Positions 16,101-23,376 of a stretch of DNA of 64,000 bases are shown here, in pieces. Below the pieces are notes generated by a model. The model saw only the letters and a program-made list of their open reading frames with translations, ran no database searches and was not told the DNA's origin. Both the position numbers and the translations under genes were made by a program. The stretch comes from Streptosporangium pseudovulgare (GTDB taxonomy: Bacteria > Actinomycetota > Actinomycetes > Streptosporangiales > Streptosporangiaceae). Each line of letters starts with the position of its first letter. Position 1 is the first letter of the stretch. The stretch lies in NCBI RefSeq assembly GCF_014648055.1, contig NZ_BMQJ01000005.1, forward strand, positions 124,001-188,000, read 5' to 3'.

Positions 16101-17891
16101 GCCGTCACCGACCTGTCCGTGCTCGCCGACGCCCTGGCCGACGCCGCCCGCGTCGCCGGCGTCCCCCGGCAGCCGAGCCCCTGGCTGGAGCCGCTCCCCG
16201 ACCTGGTGGTCGCCCCGGGTCTCCCGGAGCCCGAGGGGGCGGCGCCGTACCGGCCGGGGAAGGAGGAGGTGCCGCCGCTGGCCTTCGGCGTGACGGACCT
16301 GCCGTGGGCGCAGGACCGGCGGGCGCTGACGCTGGACCTCGCCCGCGGGGGGCACCTGCTGCTGGCCGGCTCCCCCCGGAGCGGGCGCTCCACCGCGCTG
16401 CGCACCCTGGCCGGGGCGATCGCGGCGGGCGCGTCCCCGGAGGACGTGCACCTGCACGTGATCGACTGCGGCTCGGGGGCGCTGCTGCCGCTGATGACGA
16501 TGCCGCACTGCGGCGCGGTGGTGACCCGCGACCAGCTCGACCGGGTCGAACGGCTGCTGACGCGGCTGCGCGCCGAGGTCGGGCGGCGCCAGCAGCTCCT
16601 CGCCGAGGCCGGTCACGCCTCGCTGGCCGAGCTGCGCGCCGGCTTCACCGGCTCCACCGGCTCCACGGCCTCCCCCGGCCTCCCCGCTCCTCCCGGCGAG
16701 CGGCCGCCCTGGCTGGTGCTGATGCTCGACCGGTGGGAGGGGTTCGTCGCCGCGTTCGAGAACTACGACTACGGCCGGCTCGTCGAGGCCATGATGCAGC
16801 TGCTGCGCGAGGGCCCGGCGGTCGGGCTGCGCGCCGTGGTGACCGGCGACCGGTCGGCGCTGATCGGCCAGATCTCCACGGTGTTCGACGACCGGCTGAT
16901 CCTGCGGCTGGCCGATCCGGCCGACTACGGCCTGGCCGGGCTGCCGGTCAAGGACCTGCCCGCCGCGCTCGCCCCCGGCCGCGCGGTGTCGGCCGGCGAG
17001 CACGGCGTCGTCGAGCACCAGATCGGGCTGCTGTGCGACGACCCGTCCGGTCCGGCCCAGGTCGCCGAGCTCCAGGCGCTGTCGCGCGCGATCCCCGCCC
17101 GCTTCGGCGGCGACCGGGCTGTGTCCCCGGCGGCCACCGCGGCGGGCGCCGGCCCGGCCCCCGTCGCGGCCGGGCCCGCCGGATGGGTCTGGGACGGCGA
17201 GCCGCCGCTGCGGGTGGACGCGCTGCCGACCCGGATCACCGCGGCGCAGGCCATGGCACTGGCGCCGTCGCACGAGCCGCCCTCACCGCTGTGGGCCCTG
17301 CTCGGCGCCGGCGGCGACTCGCTGACCCCCATGGGCTTCGACCTGCTGGCCCACGGCCCCGGCGCGGTCGTCGCGGGCCCGCCCCGGTCCGGCCGGTCCT
17401 CGGCGCTGGTGACCGCCGCCCGCTCACTGCTGGGGCGCGGCACACCGGTGATCGCGGTCGCCCCGCGGCGCAGCCCGCTGCGCGACCTGGCGGACGTCCC
17501 CGGCGTGGTGGCCGTCCTCGGCGCGGACGGCGACCTGGAGGGGGCCGTCGCCGGGCGGGAACGCTACGTGGTCGTCGTCGACGACGCCGAGCTCGTCTCC
17601 CCCGACTCGCCACTGGGCACGGCCCTGGAGCAGGTGCTGCGCACCGGCCGCGACGGCGAGCACGGGCTGATCGTCGGCGGGGCCACCGGCGACCTGACCA
17701 CCGCCTACCGGGGCTTCGTCGCCGAGGCCCGCAAGTCCCGGACCGGCCTGTTGCTGGCGGTGCAGAGCCCCGCCGACGGCGACCTGTTCACGATCCGGCT
17801 TCCGCGCGGCGCGGTCGGCGGCCCGCCCGGCCGGGGCCTGCTGGTCACACTCGGCTCGACGACCCCGATCCAGACCGCCCTGCCCGGCTGA
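13128..17891 (+). CDS. EccC-like FtsK/SpoIIIE ATPase of a type VII-type secretion system
   Basis: 1587 residues. An N-terminal ubiquitin/YukD-like stretch (1-90) and an FHA-like region (about 105-170) are followed by two close membrane helices (about 271-315). Three FtsK-type ATPase modules come next. Module 1 has Walker A GTTGAGKSE (near 715) and Walker B LVLVIDEFAAM. Modules 2 and 3 have GSPRSGRST (near 1080) and GPPRSGRSS (near 1417), with Arg in place of the Walker A Lys. This is the EccC/EssC layout; the motor recognises WXG100 substrates. No eccB, eccD, eccE or mycosin gene is nearby, and the only partner in sight is the WXG100 gene 1.4 kb downstream on the other strand. GAGGAGA lies 6 bp before the ATG. 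Confidence 0.92.
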   Translation: MRIMLTVLGEHADRDVVIEADETTTVGRLAESLSGQGGERPTNVVRLTRTKAPYGLGRDAAAAEPPDLWLDGRALDPGAPVLGLLRDGDLVTLDRDLAGATIAEEPGGIVEIRVVGGPAAGSVHRLGLGVHVVGSDPACAVSVPDPGLPAEAAVIRLTPEAITVEPASGDRSASGAGDGPRAGGGPRAGGGAGAAPRLDREPLDGPAPWPEHALLTCGTTVLTLTAVEPPDAHLDAQPDGGLAYNRPPRLRSPGGERRFEVPAEPKRAEGMRLQLLTAFLPLVLGVGMAWALKQWYYLLIALMTPLIMVGQWVSDRRHGRRQYRKELKRYRERMREFEAAVEAARAADEAERRAAAPDPAEVLLTATGPRRRLWERRDHDPDALRLRVGLADLPAGLEFVPERSAPADFVPPDPPACHAVPVALAMRRLGVAGLTGPRPRAAGLARWLVGQAAVLHSPRDLAIVVLSAHGDGEERWNWVRWLPHCAPHGGEDCVALVGADPEAAARRVSELVTLIEERLGEEDNPAARIGRAPAGWADLGGGAGAGRDEPVPVYDERPYDVLVVLDGAQVLRALPGMPQVLRQGPRAGVYTLAIDDDQRLLPEECATVADVAADGTVRLRGGGLDGIGGILADQVTATWCDRLARALAPLRDVSRDDSAAALPGFARLLDVLRLPSVSGEALAGRWGRSTEALIGVGPDGPFSVDLRVDGPHALIAGTTGAGKSELLQTLICSLAVANRPDEMTFVLIDYKGGAAFKECVRLPHTVGMVSDLDGHLTQRALASLAAEIRRRERLLLSAGAKDIEDYHELRDAQTARASRDLLVAGGGAPLTPPTPLRGRGAQLPPLPRLVLVIDEFAAMVTELPDFMTGLVDIARRGRSLGIHLVLATQRPGGVVTADIQANTSLRIALRVTEAAESSDVIDRPDAAHIPKSAPGRCYVKSGAGAAVAVQTARIGGRGPGATSEVRARVTEVGWRALGHPPAVPDAAAEGAAVTDLSVLADALADAARVAGVPRQPSPWLEPLPDLVVAPGLPEPEGAAPYRPGKEEVPPLAFGVTDLPWAQDRRALTLDLARGGHLLLAGSPRSGRSTALRTLAGAIAAGASPEDVHLHVIDCGSGALLPLMTMPHCGAVVTRDQLDRVERLLTRLRAEVGRRQQLLAEAGHASLAELRAGFTGSTGSTASPGLPAPPGERPPWLVLMLDRWEGFVAAFENYDYGRLVEAMMQLLREGPAVGLRAVVTGDRSALIGQISTVFDDRLILRLADPADYGLAGLPVKDLPAALAPGRAVSAGEHGVVEHQIGLLCDDPSGPAQVAELQALSRAIPARFGGDRAVSPAATAAGAGPAPVAAGPAGWVWDGEPPLRVDALPTRITAAQAMALAPSHEPPSPLWALLGAGGDSLTPMGFDLLAHGPGAVVAGPPRSGRSSALVTAARSLLGRGTPVIAVAPRRSPLRDLADVPGVVAVLGADGDLEGAVAGRERYVVVVDDAELVSPDSPLGTALEQVLRTGRDGEHGLIVGGATGDLTTAYRGFVAEARKSRTGLLLAVQSPADGDLFTIRLPRGAVGGPPGRGLLVTLGSTTPIQTALPG

Positions 17892-17914
17892 GCCCGGCCG
17901 GGCGGCCCGGGACG

Positions 17915-17998
17915 CGTCCGGCGGTCCGCTCCGGCGGCTCTGGAGACGTCCGGAGGTCCGCTCCCGGCGGCGTCGGGACACGTCCGGCGGTTCGGCCG
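17915..17998. repeat. Three imperfect 32-34 bp tandem repeats
   Basis: Copies beginning CGTCCGG(C/A)GGT start at 17915, 17947 and 17981, immediately downstream of the EccC-like gene. The first two share CGTCCGG(C/A)GGTCCGCTCC. The block fills most of the gap between two converging genes and could fold into hairpins. Confidence 0.6.
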
Positions 17999-18031
17999 GG
18001 GCAGCCCCGGGAGGCAGCCGGTCGGCGCGCG

Positions 18032-18754
18032 TCAGCGGACCGGGTGCCACATTCCGACGGCCACCGGCACACCGGGAGAAAAGTGCAGGAGCGGCGGGTG
18101 GTCCGGGGCGGGCAGCCCGGCCACCCGGACGAGGCTCTGGTCCAGGCGCTCCAGCCGGGCCTCGCGCAGCGGCCACGGGGGATGCTCGACCTCGGCCGAG
18201 GCCAGCGTGCCCGCGAAGAGGGTGAACAGCCGGTAGCGGGCGGTCAGGAAGATCGCGGCCTCGTCCGGGGCGTCCAGCGGCGGCCCGGTCTCCACGTCGG
18301 CGTCGCAGTGCCCGCCCGGCTGGAGCGGCCGGTGCCTGCGGCAACGGTAGCGGCGCCACGCGCCGTCCACCCGCACCGCCATGTCCGACCAGAAGTAGGG
18401 CAGCCCGTAGGTGAGGCGGGCGCCGAGGGCGGCCGGGAGGCGGCCGGCGTCCAGCGAGTAGAACCAGATCCCGGCGCGGCCCCGCTCGTCGCGCACGTAG
18501 GTGCGCAGGTTGGTCTCCGGGAAGCGGGACAGCCACGGCAGGGCCGGGATCCCCGGCGGCCGCACCCCCTCCAGCAGGAATGGGGTCAGGCTGACCCACG
18601 CCGCGCCGTCGAAGGTGTCGGCCTTCAGGCCGGGCGGCAGTGTCGCCTGGATCAGCTCGGCGGGGTAGCGCCAGTGGAGGAACGTGATGTGGGACCAGCG
18701 GTGGTACATCACCGGCCGGTCCACTCGCGGGGGCGGAGGCGGTGAAGGGGACAT
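18032..18754 (-). CDS. DUF2071 (YqjF-like) family protein
   Basis: 240 residues, normal length for this family. Characteristic pieces are HWRYPAELIQATLPPGL, FDGAAWVSLTPFLL, FPETNLRTYV, GIWFYSLDAG and LTYGLPYFWSDM. DUF2071 members are soluble proteins with an acetoacetate-decarboxylase-like fold whose biological role is not settled. The ATG at 18754 starts a short Pro-rich tail before the domain. It stands alone, converging with the EccC-like gene, and no neighbour suggests a pathway. Confidence 0.9.
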   Translation of the reverse strand: MSPSPPPPPRVDRPVMYHRWSHITFLHWRYPAELIQATLPPGLKADTFDGAAWVSLTPFLLEGVRPPGIPALPWLSRFPETNLRTYVRDERGRAGIWFYSLDAGRLPAALGARLTYGLPYFWSDMAVRVDGAWRRYRCRRHRPLQPGGHCDADVETGPPLDAPDEAAIFLTARYRLFTLFAGTLASAEVEHPPWPLREARLERLDQSLVRVAGLPAPDHPPLLHFSPGVPVAVGMWHPVR

Positions 18755-18806
18755 GGCCGGTTCCTACCCCGATCCGGGCCGTTCTGTCCGGCGCGCCGCG
18801 ACGCTG

Positions 18807-18908
18807 TCAGACGAAGAGCTCGATCTCGCAGCGGGCGGTGTTCTCCCGGGCGAGACGGGCGTCACCGGTGCTCAGCGGGCAGGAGAGCGTCTCCGCGAGC
18901 GCGATGTT
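18807..18908 (-). pseudogene. C-terminal remnant of a VapC (PIN-domain) toxin
   Basis: Reading the minus strand one frame away from the antitoxin gives 33 residues ending at TGA 18807: NIALAETLSCPLSTGDARLA, then RENTARCEIELFV. This is the signature end of a PIN-domain VapC toxin (ALAE, then T-x-D-x-RLA with a conserved acidic residue, then C-x-(I/V)-E). The first roughly 90-100 residues of the toxin, including the start and the first catalytic acids, are absent. The remnant begins inside the antitoxin's 3' end, so a deletion has joined the antitoxin tail to the toxin tail. It would be inactive. Confidence 0.85.
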
Positions 18909-19126
18909 CTCCCTCTGTCCAGTTCCTCGATGACGTCCTCTGCGGAGAAGGTGTCGACCGCGTCGGCGGCGGCACGGTCCAGGATCCCTTCCAGGCTGGG
19001 GCGGCCCGCGTCGGAGACGAGCCTGCTCAGCAGGTACTCCTGCAGGGACTGCTGGGCGCGCATGGCTTGCCCCCTGTAGGTGAGGTAGACCTCGTCCGGA
19101 ACGTTACGGAGCTGAATGGTCGTCAT
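18872..19126 (-). CDS. FitA/VapB-type antitoxin, damaged at both ends
   Basis: 84 residues. The N-terminus TTIQLRNVPDEVYLTYRGQA with QSLQEYLLSRL is a ribbon-helix-helix antitoxin of the FitA/VapB kind, which binds DNA and neutralises a PIN toxin. The last 12 or so residues (RTSRSRRRSPAR) are out-of-frame toxin sequence, so the native C-terminus was lost when the toxin gene was deleted. The start codon lies inside one arm of a 26-bp perfect palindrome (19117-19172) with no clear ribosome site, so translation may be blocked. It is a relic or, at most, a free-standing repressor. Confidence 0.75.
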   Translation of the reverse strand: MTTIQLRNVPDEVYLTYRGQAMRAQQSLQEYLLSRLVSDAGRPSLEGILDRAAADAVDTFSAEDVIEELDRGRTSRSRRRSPAR

Positions 19127-19172
19127 AGCGCTGCTTCAGCGCAGAAGCGCTGAAGCAGCGCTATGACGACCA
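19117..19172. repeat. 26-bp perfect palindrome over the antitoxin start codon
   Basis: The arm 19117-19142 (starting TGGTCGTCATAGCGC) is repeated exactly in reverse complement at 19147-19172, separated only by AGAA. Together they form a 56-nt near-perfect cruciform or RNA hairpin. The antitoxin ATG (19126-19124) is inside one arm, so in the mRNA the start region is fully base-paired. The second arm is an inverted copy of the gene's own first codons, as expected from a template-switch event. It also lies 80 bp downstream of the WXG100 stop and could terminate that gene. Confidence 0.9.
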
Positions 19173-19251
19173 GGCCGGCAGGTGGCCGACACGCCGCGGC
19201 GCCGCTCCCTGTGCCGTGGTGTCCGGGGAACGGCGCCGAGGCCGGGTCGGA

Positions 19252-19524
19252 TCAGCGGGTGGCCGACTCGATGTTGCCGCGGTAGGTGTTGATGACCCGG
19301 GACGCCTCGGCGAGTTCCTCGGACATCCGCTGGAAGGCCGCGCGGTAGTTCTGCCAGGCCTCGCTGAACCGCTGGGCGCCGGGACCGGTCCAGGCGGTGC
19401 CGACCTTGCCGGCCTCCCGGTCCAACGCGGCCATCGTGGCCCTCACCTGGTCCGCCTGCTGGGTGAACTGGGTGGCCATCTGCTGCATTTCCGCGGGATT
19501 TCCGCCGAGCAAGTTCTGGCTCAT
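19252..19524 (-). CDS. WXG100 (ESAT-6-like) protein
   Basis: 90 residues, the standard length for a helical-hairpin WXG100 protein. The W-x-G turn (TAWTGPGAQRF) sits in the middle (about residue 45), between helix 1 (MQQMATQFTQQADQVRATMAAL) and helix 2 (FSEAWQNYRAAFQRMSEELAEA). The tail SRVINTYRGNIESA carries the aromatic residue where the secretion signal usually lies. It is probably exported as a dimer by the EccC-like ATPase encoded at 13.1-17.9 kb. The ATG at 19524 has GAAGGAGA six bases upstream. Only one WXG100 gene is present, so a homodimer is likely. Confidence 0.93.
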   Translation of the reverse strand: MSQNLLGGNPAEMQQMATQFTQQADQVRATMAALDREAGKVGTAWTGPGAQRFSEAWQNYRAAFQRMSEELAEASRVINTYRGNIESATR

Positions 19525-19886
19525 GCCCGTCTCCTTCGGGATCGGTGTCGGGGATCACCAAACGAAATCACGATAAGCGACCGGACCACAATGATTTCCC
19601 GAATATGCGCAGCGGCTATGGATCTTCCTTCCCACCCGAAAGCCACCCGAAAGCCCCCCGAATGGCCGCCGCGGTTCTCACCCGGTTTCTCACACCGGTT
19701 CGCGTGTCCCGGGGACGGCCGCCGGACGGCGGGGCGGCCGGCGGCCGGCGAAACGGTCACCGGACCGAGCAACCCGGACGAGACCCGGCGATCAGATGAC
19801 GCTTACACTCCGTTGAAGGCCCGCCAGGCCGATGCTCCATCGACAAGGCCCGCCAGGCCGTACGAACGCACGAAGGGAATACGTCG
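19525..19886. other. 362-bp divergent intergenic region
   Basis: This region separates the WXG100 gene from the carboxylase gene. The first 100 bases after the WXG100 start are relatively AT-rich and probably hold its promoter. Near the carboxylase end, AAGGCCCGCCAGGCCG occurs twice (19816-19831 and 19845-19860, 29 bp apart). No small gene or RNA was recognised. Confidence 0.55.
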
Positions 19887-21641
19887 GTGCACAAGGTCCT
19901 GATCGCCAACCGTGGTGAGATCGCGGTGCGGATCGCCCGCGCGTGCAGGGACGCCGGACTGGCCAGCGTCGCGGTCTACGCCGACCAGGACCTCGACGCG
20001 CTGCACGCGCGGGTCGCCGACGAGGCGTACGCGCTGGGCGGCCAGTCCCCGGCCGAGACCTATCTGGACGTGGACAAGCTGCTGCGCGTCGCCCGCGACA
20101 GCGGCGCCGACGCCGTCCACCCCGGCTACGGCTTCCTCGCCGAGAACGCCGCCTTCGCCCAGGCCGTCATCGACGCGGGCCTGACCTGGATCGGCCCGCC
20201 GCCGTCCGCGATCACCGCCCTCGGCGACAAGGTCCAGGCGCGTCACATCGCCCAGGCGGTCGGGGCGCCGCTGGTCGCCGGCACCCCCGACCCGGTCTCC
20301 GGCCCCGAGGAGGTGCTGGCCTTCGCCGCCGAGCACGGCCTGCCCATCGCGATCAAGGCCGCGTACGGCGGCGGCGGGCGCGGCCTGAAGGTGGCCAGGA
20401 CCGCCGAGGAGATCCCCGACCTGTACGACAGCGCCGTCCGTGAGGCCGTCACCGCGTTCGGCCGGGGCGAGTGCTTCGTCGAGCGCTACCTCGACCGCCC
20501 CCGCCACGTGGAGACCCAGTGCCTGGCCGACGCCCACGGCAACGTGGTGGTGGTCTCGACGCGCGACTGCTCGCTGCAGCGCCGCCACCAGAAGCTGGTC
20601 GAGGAGGCCCCCGCGCCGTTCCTGACCGGCGAGCAGGTCGAGCTGCTGCGGTCGAGCTCCAAGGCGATCCTGCGCGAGGCCGGCTACGTCGGCGCGGGCA
20701 CCTGCGAGTTCCTCGTGGGGCAGGACGGCACCGTCTCCTTCCTGGAGGTCAACACCCGCCTGCAGGTCGAGCACCCGGTGACCGAGGAGGTCGCCGGCGT
20801 CGACCTGGTGCGCGAGATGTTCCGGATCGCCGACGGCGAGCCGCTGGGCTACGACGACCCGCCGCTGCGCGGCCACTCGTTCGAGTTCCGGATCAACGCC
20901 GAGGACGCCGGGCGCAACTTCCTGCCCGCGCCGGGCACCATCACCGCGATGCGCGTCCCGTCGGGGCCGGGCGTGCGGCTGGACGCCGGCTACGAGGCCG
21001 GAATGACCGTGCCGCAGTCCTTCGACTCCCTGGTCGCCAAGCTGGTCGTGACGGGCGCGACCCGCGAGCAGGCGCTGCAGCGCGCCCGCCGGGCGCTGGC
21101 GGAGTTCGAGATCGAGGGCATGCCGACCGTGCTGCCCTTCCACCGCGCCGTCGTCGAGGACCCGGCCTTCACCTCCGATCCGTTCTCGGTGCACACCCGC
21201 TGGATCGAGACCGAGTTCGCCACGCCCATCGAGCCGTACTCCGGCCCGGTGGCCGACTCCGGCGCGCCCGCCGAGCGGGAGCACATCACCGTCGAGGTCG
21301 GCGGCAAGCGCCTGGAGGTCGTGCTGCCGGCCGGGTTCGCCGCGCCGGCCCCGGCCCGGGGCGGCGTCAGGCCGCCGCGGCGGGGGAACCCCGGCGGGTC
21401 GGGCAAGAAGACCGTGGTCGGGGGCGACAGCCTGGTCAGCCCGATGCAGGGCACCATCGTCAAGGTGGTGGCCGCCGACGGCGACACCGTCGCGGCCGGC
21501 GACACCGTCGTGGTGCTGGAGGCAATGAAGATGGAACAGCCGCTGACCGCGCACAAGTCGGGCACCGTCACCGGCCTGTCGGCCACGCCCGGCCAGACCG
21601 TCACCGCGGGCGCCGTGATCTGCGACATCAAGGACGCCTGA
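19887..21641 (+). CDS. accA: Acetyl/propionyl-CoA carboxylase alpha subunit (biotin carboxylase plus BCCP)
   Basis: 584 residues, the usual size for actinobacterial AccA1/AccA3-type subunits. The biotin carboxylase N-domain (1-115, [21 protein letters not shown]) is followed by an ATP-grasp domain ([28 protein letters not shown]), the carboxylase C-domain, a linker and a biotinyl domain with EAMKMEQ, biotinylated at Lys548. It carboxylates biotin with ATP and bicarbonate and needs a separate beta (AccD/PccB-type) subunit, not present here. The start is GTG at 19887 with GAAGGGA upstream. The product supplies malonyl- or methylmalonyl-CoA for lipids and polyketides. Confidence 0.95.
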   Translation: MHKVLIANRGEIAVRIARACRDAGLASVAVYADQDLDALHARVADEAYALGGQSPAETYLDVDKLLRVARDSGADAVHPGYGFLAENAAFAQAVIDAGLTWIGPPPSAITALGDKVQARHIAQAVGAPLVAGTPDPVSGPEEVLAFAAEHGLPIAIKAAYGGGGRGLKVARTAEEIPDLYDSAVREAVTAFGRGECFVERYLDRPRHVETQCLADAHGNVVVVSTRDCSLQRRHQKLVEEAPAPFLTGEQVELLRSSSKAILREAGYVGAGTCEFLVGQDGTVSFLEVNTRLQVEHPVTEEVAGVDLVREMFRIADGEPLGYDDPPLRGHSFEFRINAEDAGRNFLPAPGTITAMRVPSGPGVRLDAGYEAGMTVPQSFDSLVAKLVVTGATREQALQRARRALAEFEIEGMPTVLPFHRAVVEDPAFTSDPFSVHTRWIETEFATPIEPYSGPVADSGAPAEREHITVEVGGKRLEVVLPAGFAAPAPARGGVRPPRRGNPGGSGKKTVVGGDSLVSPMQGTIVKVVAADGDTVAAGDTVVVLEAMKMEQPLTAHKSGTVTGLSATPGQTVTAGAVICDIKDA

Positions 21642-21778
21642 CCGGGGTCCGCCGGCGGCGCGGAGGACGCCGCGCCGCCTCGGGCGCCCCGCGGGACGCC
21701 TGGAAGGGATACGGTCGGGAAGTGGGGAACTCTGACGTCCGCTTGTTCGTCCTGAAGGGCGAAGGAGGCTTTCTTGCC

Positions 21779-23149
21779 GTGACCACGACAAAAACCGCAC
21801 CGGGCCGACTCGGCGCCGCGCTCGTCGCGATGCTCGCCGGGCTGCTGGCCGTCTTTATGATCGCCCCGGCCGCCCACGCCGCGGCGCCCGACCCTGGCAC
21901 GATCGCCGCGGGTCTGACAGACGGCGACCGCTTCTACGCGGACCCCGCCGCAGACATCCCCGGGAACGCCGCCGACAAGATCCGCGGCACCGTCGAGCAG
22001 AACCCCTCGGTCTACGTCGGGCTGCTGCCGGAGGGGTCCGTCACCAGCGCCTCGCAGGCCAGGACCCTGCTGACCTCCATCCGCAAGGACGTCGGCGGCA
22101 AGTCCACCATCCTGCTGATGAGCGGCAAGACCCCGTTCGGCGTCTCCAACATCAAGGGCGTCGACGTCGACGAGCTGCTGGGCCGGGCCAAGACCAGCTC
22201 CAGCCCCACCGACAACGTGGTCAACTTCGTCAAGCTGGCCGGCGACGCGGCCACCGGCGCCGGGCTCGGCTCGGGTTCCGGCTCCAGCTCCTCCTCCGGT
22301 TCCGGAGGCGGCGGGGGCGGCGTCCTGGTCGGCATCCTGGTGCTGGCCCTGGCCGGTGGTCTCGGCATCTTCTTCTACTCCCGTAAGAAGAAGCAGCAGC
22401 GCGAGGCCCGCGAGGCGGCGGAGCTGGCCGCGGTCAAGCAGACCGTGGACGAGGACGTCACCAAGTTCGGCGAGGAGATCACCGACCTCGACACCGACGT
22501 CAAGCTGCTCGGCGACGGCGCCCAGCACCAGCAGGACTGGCAGCGCGCCCTCGACTCCTACGAGCGGGCCAAGGTGGAGCTGGACGCGGTCAAGCGCCCC
22601 GACGAGCTGCGCAACGTGACCTCCACGCTGGAGGAGGGCCGCTACGCCCTCGCCTGCGTCAAGGCCCGCGTCAACCACCAGCCGCTGCCCGAGCGGCGTT
22701 CCCCGTGCTTCTTCAACCCGCAGCACGGTCCGTCCGCCCGCGACGTGCGCTGGGCCCCGCCCGGCGGCGCGGTGCGCGACGTCCCGGCCTGCGCGGCCGA
22801 CGCCGAGGCCGTCGAGCGCGGCTTCGAGCCGCAGACGCGCCAGGTCATGGTCAACGGCGGCTACCGCCCGTACTACGAGGCCGGCCCCGCCTACCAGCCC
22901 TACGCCTACGGCTACTACGGCGGCTTCGGCGACATCATGACCGGCATGCTCGTCGGCACCATGCTCGGCGGCATGATGGGCGGCGGCTGGGGCATGGGCG
23001 GCTACGGCATGGGCTACGAGCAGGGCGTCGCCGACGCGGGCGGCGGTGCCGACTTCGGCGGCGGCGGAGACTTCGGCGGCGGCGGCTGGGGTGACTTCGG
23101 CGGCGGCGGAGACTTCGGTGGCGGCGACTTCGGTGGCGGCGACTGGTGA
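21779..23149 (+). CDS. Secreted/membrane protein with Gly-Asp-Phe tail (TPM-related, unknown function)
   Basis: 456 residues from GTG 21779 (GAAGGAGG ten bases upstream). The signal peptide is 1-37 and ends AHA. An extracytoplasmic domain (about 40-160) of the general TPM type follows, with a Ser/Gly linker and one membrane helix (about 181-203). The cytoplasmic part has a charged coiled-coil (KKKQQREAREAAELAAVKQTVDEDV) and a domain with CFFNPQHGPS and DVPACAADAEAV. It ends in a low-complexity tail of Tyr/Gly (AYGYYGGFGD), Met/Gly and repeated GGGGDF units. The Cys residues and PACAADA motif are conserved in actinobacterial homologues as I remember them, but no function is established. Confidence 0.85.
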   Translation: MTTTKTAPGRLGAALVAMLAGLLAVFMIAPAAHAAAPDPGTIAAGLTDGDRFYADPAADIPGNAADKIRGTVEQNPSVYVGLLPEGSVTSASQARTLLTSIRKDVGGKSTILLMSGKTPFGVSNIKGVDVDELLGRAKTSSSPTDNVVNFVKLAGDAATGAGLGSGSGSSSSSGSGGGGGGVLVGILVLALAGGLGIFFYSRKKKQQREAREAAELAAVKQTVDEDVTKFGEEITDLDTDVKLLGDGAQHQQDWQRALDSYERAKVELDAVKRPDELRNVTSTLEEGRYALACVKARVNHQPLPERRSPCFFNPQHGPSARDVRWAPPGGAVRDVPACAADAEAVERGFEPQTRQVMVNGGYRPYYEAGPAYQPYAYGYYGGFGDIMTGMLVGTMLGGMMGGGWGMGGYGMGYEQGVADAGGGADFGGGGDFGGGGWGDFGGGGDFGGGDFGGGDW

Positions 23150-23188
23150 CCCGCCGGTGACCGGTTGACGACCGCCTCCTGAGACGGT

Positions 23189-23229
23189 GGAGACGGGCGC
23201 GTTCCCCGCGTGGGGACGCGCCCGTCTCC
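23189..23229. terminator. Strong hairpin terminator
   Basis: GGAGACGGGCGCGT (23189-23202) pairs perfectly over 14 bp with ACGCGCCCGTCTCC (23216-23229), and an inner CCCC/GGGG extends the stem after a one-base bulge. It lies 40 bp after the Gly-rich membrane protein gene and before the converging lacI gene, so it probably serves both directions. Confidence 0.75.
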
Positions 23230-23376
23230 ATGTCCGGACCTCACCCGCCCGTCTCCGCCCGGCACACGTCCGCGGCGCCGGGTTCGCCGGGCGGCCGGGC
23301 TCCCCGCCCGCCGGACGGCCGGGCGCCGCACCGCCGGATTCGTCGGACGGCCGGGCGCGTCCGCGCCGCCGGACGG

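Noticed and set aside
12903-17273. Antisense open frame of 1456 codons opposite the EccC-like gene
   Set aside because: It is a high-GC shadow frame; the plus strand encodes a clear three-ATPase protein.
14552-18745. Very long Arg/Pro/Ala-rich frame on the plus strand across the EccC and DUF2071 genes
   Set aside because: Frame-shadow composition with no domain; it would overlap two well-supported genes on both strands.
19816-19860. Two AAGGCCCGCCAGGCCG copies as an operator for accA
   Set aside because: They are direct repeats of simple GC-rich sequence without palindromic symmetry, and no regulator is linked.
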